A DNA stretch of 5,526 nucleotides from the NCBI GenBank assembly GCA_015486095.1, contig WFSK01000192.1:1-5526 (forward strand). The letters run 5' to 3'. Below the pieces are notes generated by a model. It worked only from the letters and a program-made list of their open reading frames with translations, was not told where the DNA came from and ran no database searches. The position numbers and the translations under genes are program-made. This stretch comes from Thermotogae bacterium. GTDB taxonomy: Bacteria; Thermotogota; Thermotogae; B3-G13. This document shows positions 4,975-5,526 of this stretch, piece after piece; the stretch's first letter is position 1; every line of letters starts with the position of its first letter.

Positions 4975-5526
4975 CTACTTCACCTCCACAATGGTTACAC
5001 CACTACCCCCTTCATGGGGCACACCCATTCTGAAACTCTTAACAAGAAGATGTTTACTTAAAAAATCCCATATGCCTCTTCTCAATTTCCCTGTACCTTT
5101 TCCGTGAATTATCTGTCCCATATGGATATCATTTGAATAAAGGGTATTCAGAAAATCGTCTACTAACTCAACTGCTTCCTCTACACTCTTACCTCTAACA
5201 TCTATTTCGGTATGCAAATCGGTGGAAGATACAGAAGGGATATAATCCGTTTCTCTTGTTACTTTTTTATTTTTATTCCTCACAACTTGAATCATGTCTT
5301 TACTCACCGAGATGATTGCATTACCCGTGCTGACTTTGATCGTATCATCCTTTATCTCCTGAACGATTCCCTCTTTCCCAAATGCTTTTATCTTAACCGT
5401 ATCTCCAACCTTTACTTCTTCTACATAGCCTTTCTCTCCACCTGTCAATTCATCGATCTCATCCTCTATTCGTTTCAAATCCCAATCCCAGAGATTGTGA
5501 ATACGTTTGTTCAGAGTGCTTGCAGA
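4975..5526 (-). CDS. mutS2: MutS2, C-terminal part with KOW-like and Smr domains (5' truncated by the window)
   Basis: The frame is open through the right edge. About 183 residues are visible and TAG lies at 4975-4977. A TTG at 5476-5478 is internal, since coding continues upstream of it (WDWDLKRIEDE). In order, the visible part has a charged helical end, a KOW/Tudor-like strand region (VGDTVKIKAFGKEGIVQEI), a Lys/Arg-rich linker (VRNKNKKVTR), and an Smr domain. That domain has the signatures IDVRGKSVEEAVE, IIHGKGTGKLRRG and GGSGVTIVEVK. The Smr domain with its HGxGTG loop is the family's nucleic-acid-binding and nicking module. MutS2 proteins are reported to suppress homologous recombination and, in Bacillus, to act on collided ribosomes; they are not the mismatch-repair MutS. 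The MutS-like ATPase and clamp domains should lie off the right edge. It is the most upstream visible gene of the operon and its end carries the ribosome-binding site of the next gene. Confidence 0.95.
   Translation of the reverse strand, partial: SASTLNKRIHNLWDWDLKRIEDEIDELTGGEKGYVEEVKVGDTVKIKAFGKEGIVQEIKDDTIKVSTGNAIISVSKDMIQVVRNKNKKVTRETDYIPSVSSTDLHTEIDVRGKSVEEAVELVDDFLNTLYSNDIHMGQIIHGKGTGKLRRGIWDFLSKHLLVKSFRMGVPHEGGSGVTIVEVK
4980..4987 (-). promoter_or_regulatory. Strong ribosome-binding site of the FtsA-like gene, inside the mutS2 end
   Basis: GGAGGTGA (minus strand), a full match to the anti-Shine-Dalgarno core, lies 7 nt before ATG 4972. It encodes part of the last residues (Val-Glu-Val-Lys) of MutS2. 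The mutS2 stop is 2 nt before the ATG, so terminating ribosomes could reinitiate there. Confidence 0.75.

Noticed and set aside
4657..5107. Plus-strand frames across the mutS2/FtsA-like junction
   Set aside because: They are antisense to two well-supported genes and resemble no protein family.
4975..5478. A free-standing 167-residue Smr-domain protein starting at TTG 5478
   Set aside because: The same frame stays open to the window edge (WDWD and a preceding helical stretch), and KOW-like plus Smr is the MutS2 C-terminus. A truncated larger gene is the simpler reading.

Overview
The window looks like part of a moderately AT-rich bacterial chromosome. In the codons I checked by eye in the conserved genes, arginine is mostly AGA/AGG and isoleucine often ATA, and the proteins are rich in Lys, Glu, Ile and Val. 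That fits thermophile-like lineages such as Thermotogota or thermophilic Firmicutes, but there is no rRNA or other decisive marker, so the lineage is a weak inference.

There are two opposing blocks. The left block (1-1515, + strand) is accessory DNA. It holds the tail of an unrecognised gene, followed after 1 nt by a complete DNA amino-methyltransferase of the SPPY type. This looks like part of a restriction-modification locus whose other member(s) lie off the left edge. The right block (1651-5526, - strand) reads as one tightly packed operon entering from the right: the C-terminus of mutS2 (KOW-like and Smr domains), then after 2 nt a 703-residue FtsA-like actin-fold ATPase with a long repeated C-terminal extension, then after 18 nt an 81-residue single-pass membrane protein with a coiled coil, then after 13 nt fmt (methionyl-tRNA formyltransferase).

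The two blocks converge on a 135-bp intergenic stretch (1516-1650). It contains a nested hairpin, a near-perfect 16-bp palindrome, a 10-bp direct repeat and mutually exclusive stem pairings. It probably serves as a bidirectional transcription end, although it lacks a classical T-tract.

The most interesting part is the middle of the right operon. The ATPase has FtsA-type nucleotide-binding motifs, but it ends in about 320 residues of beta-grasp-like repeats, marked five times by a [S/D]GD motif, instead of the usual membrane-binding amphipathic helix. The next gene encodes a small bitopic protein of DivIC/FtsB/FtsL layout with a tyrosine-rich heptad. I infer that these two may form a membrane-linked assembly, expressed with a ribosome/recombination factor (MutS2) and a translation-initiation enzyme (Fmt). 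No promoter, tRNA, CRISPR array or insertion sequence is visible.
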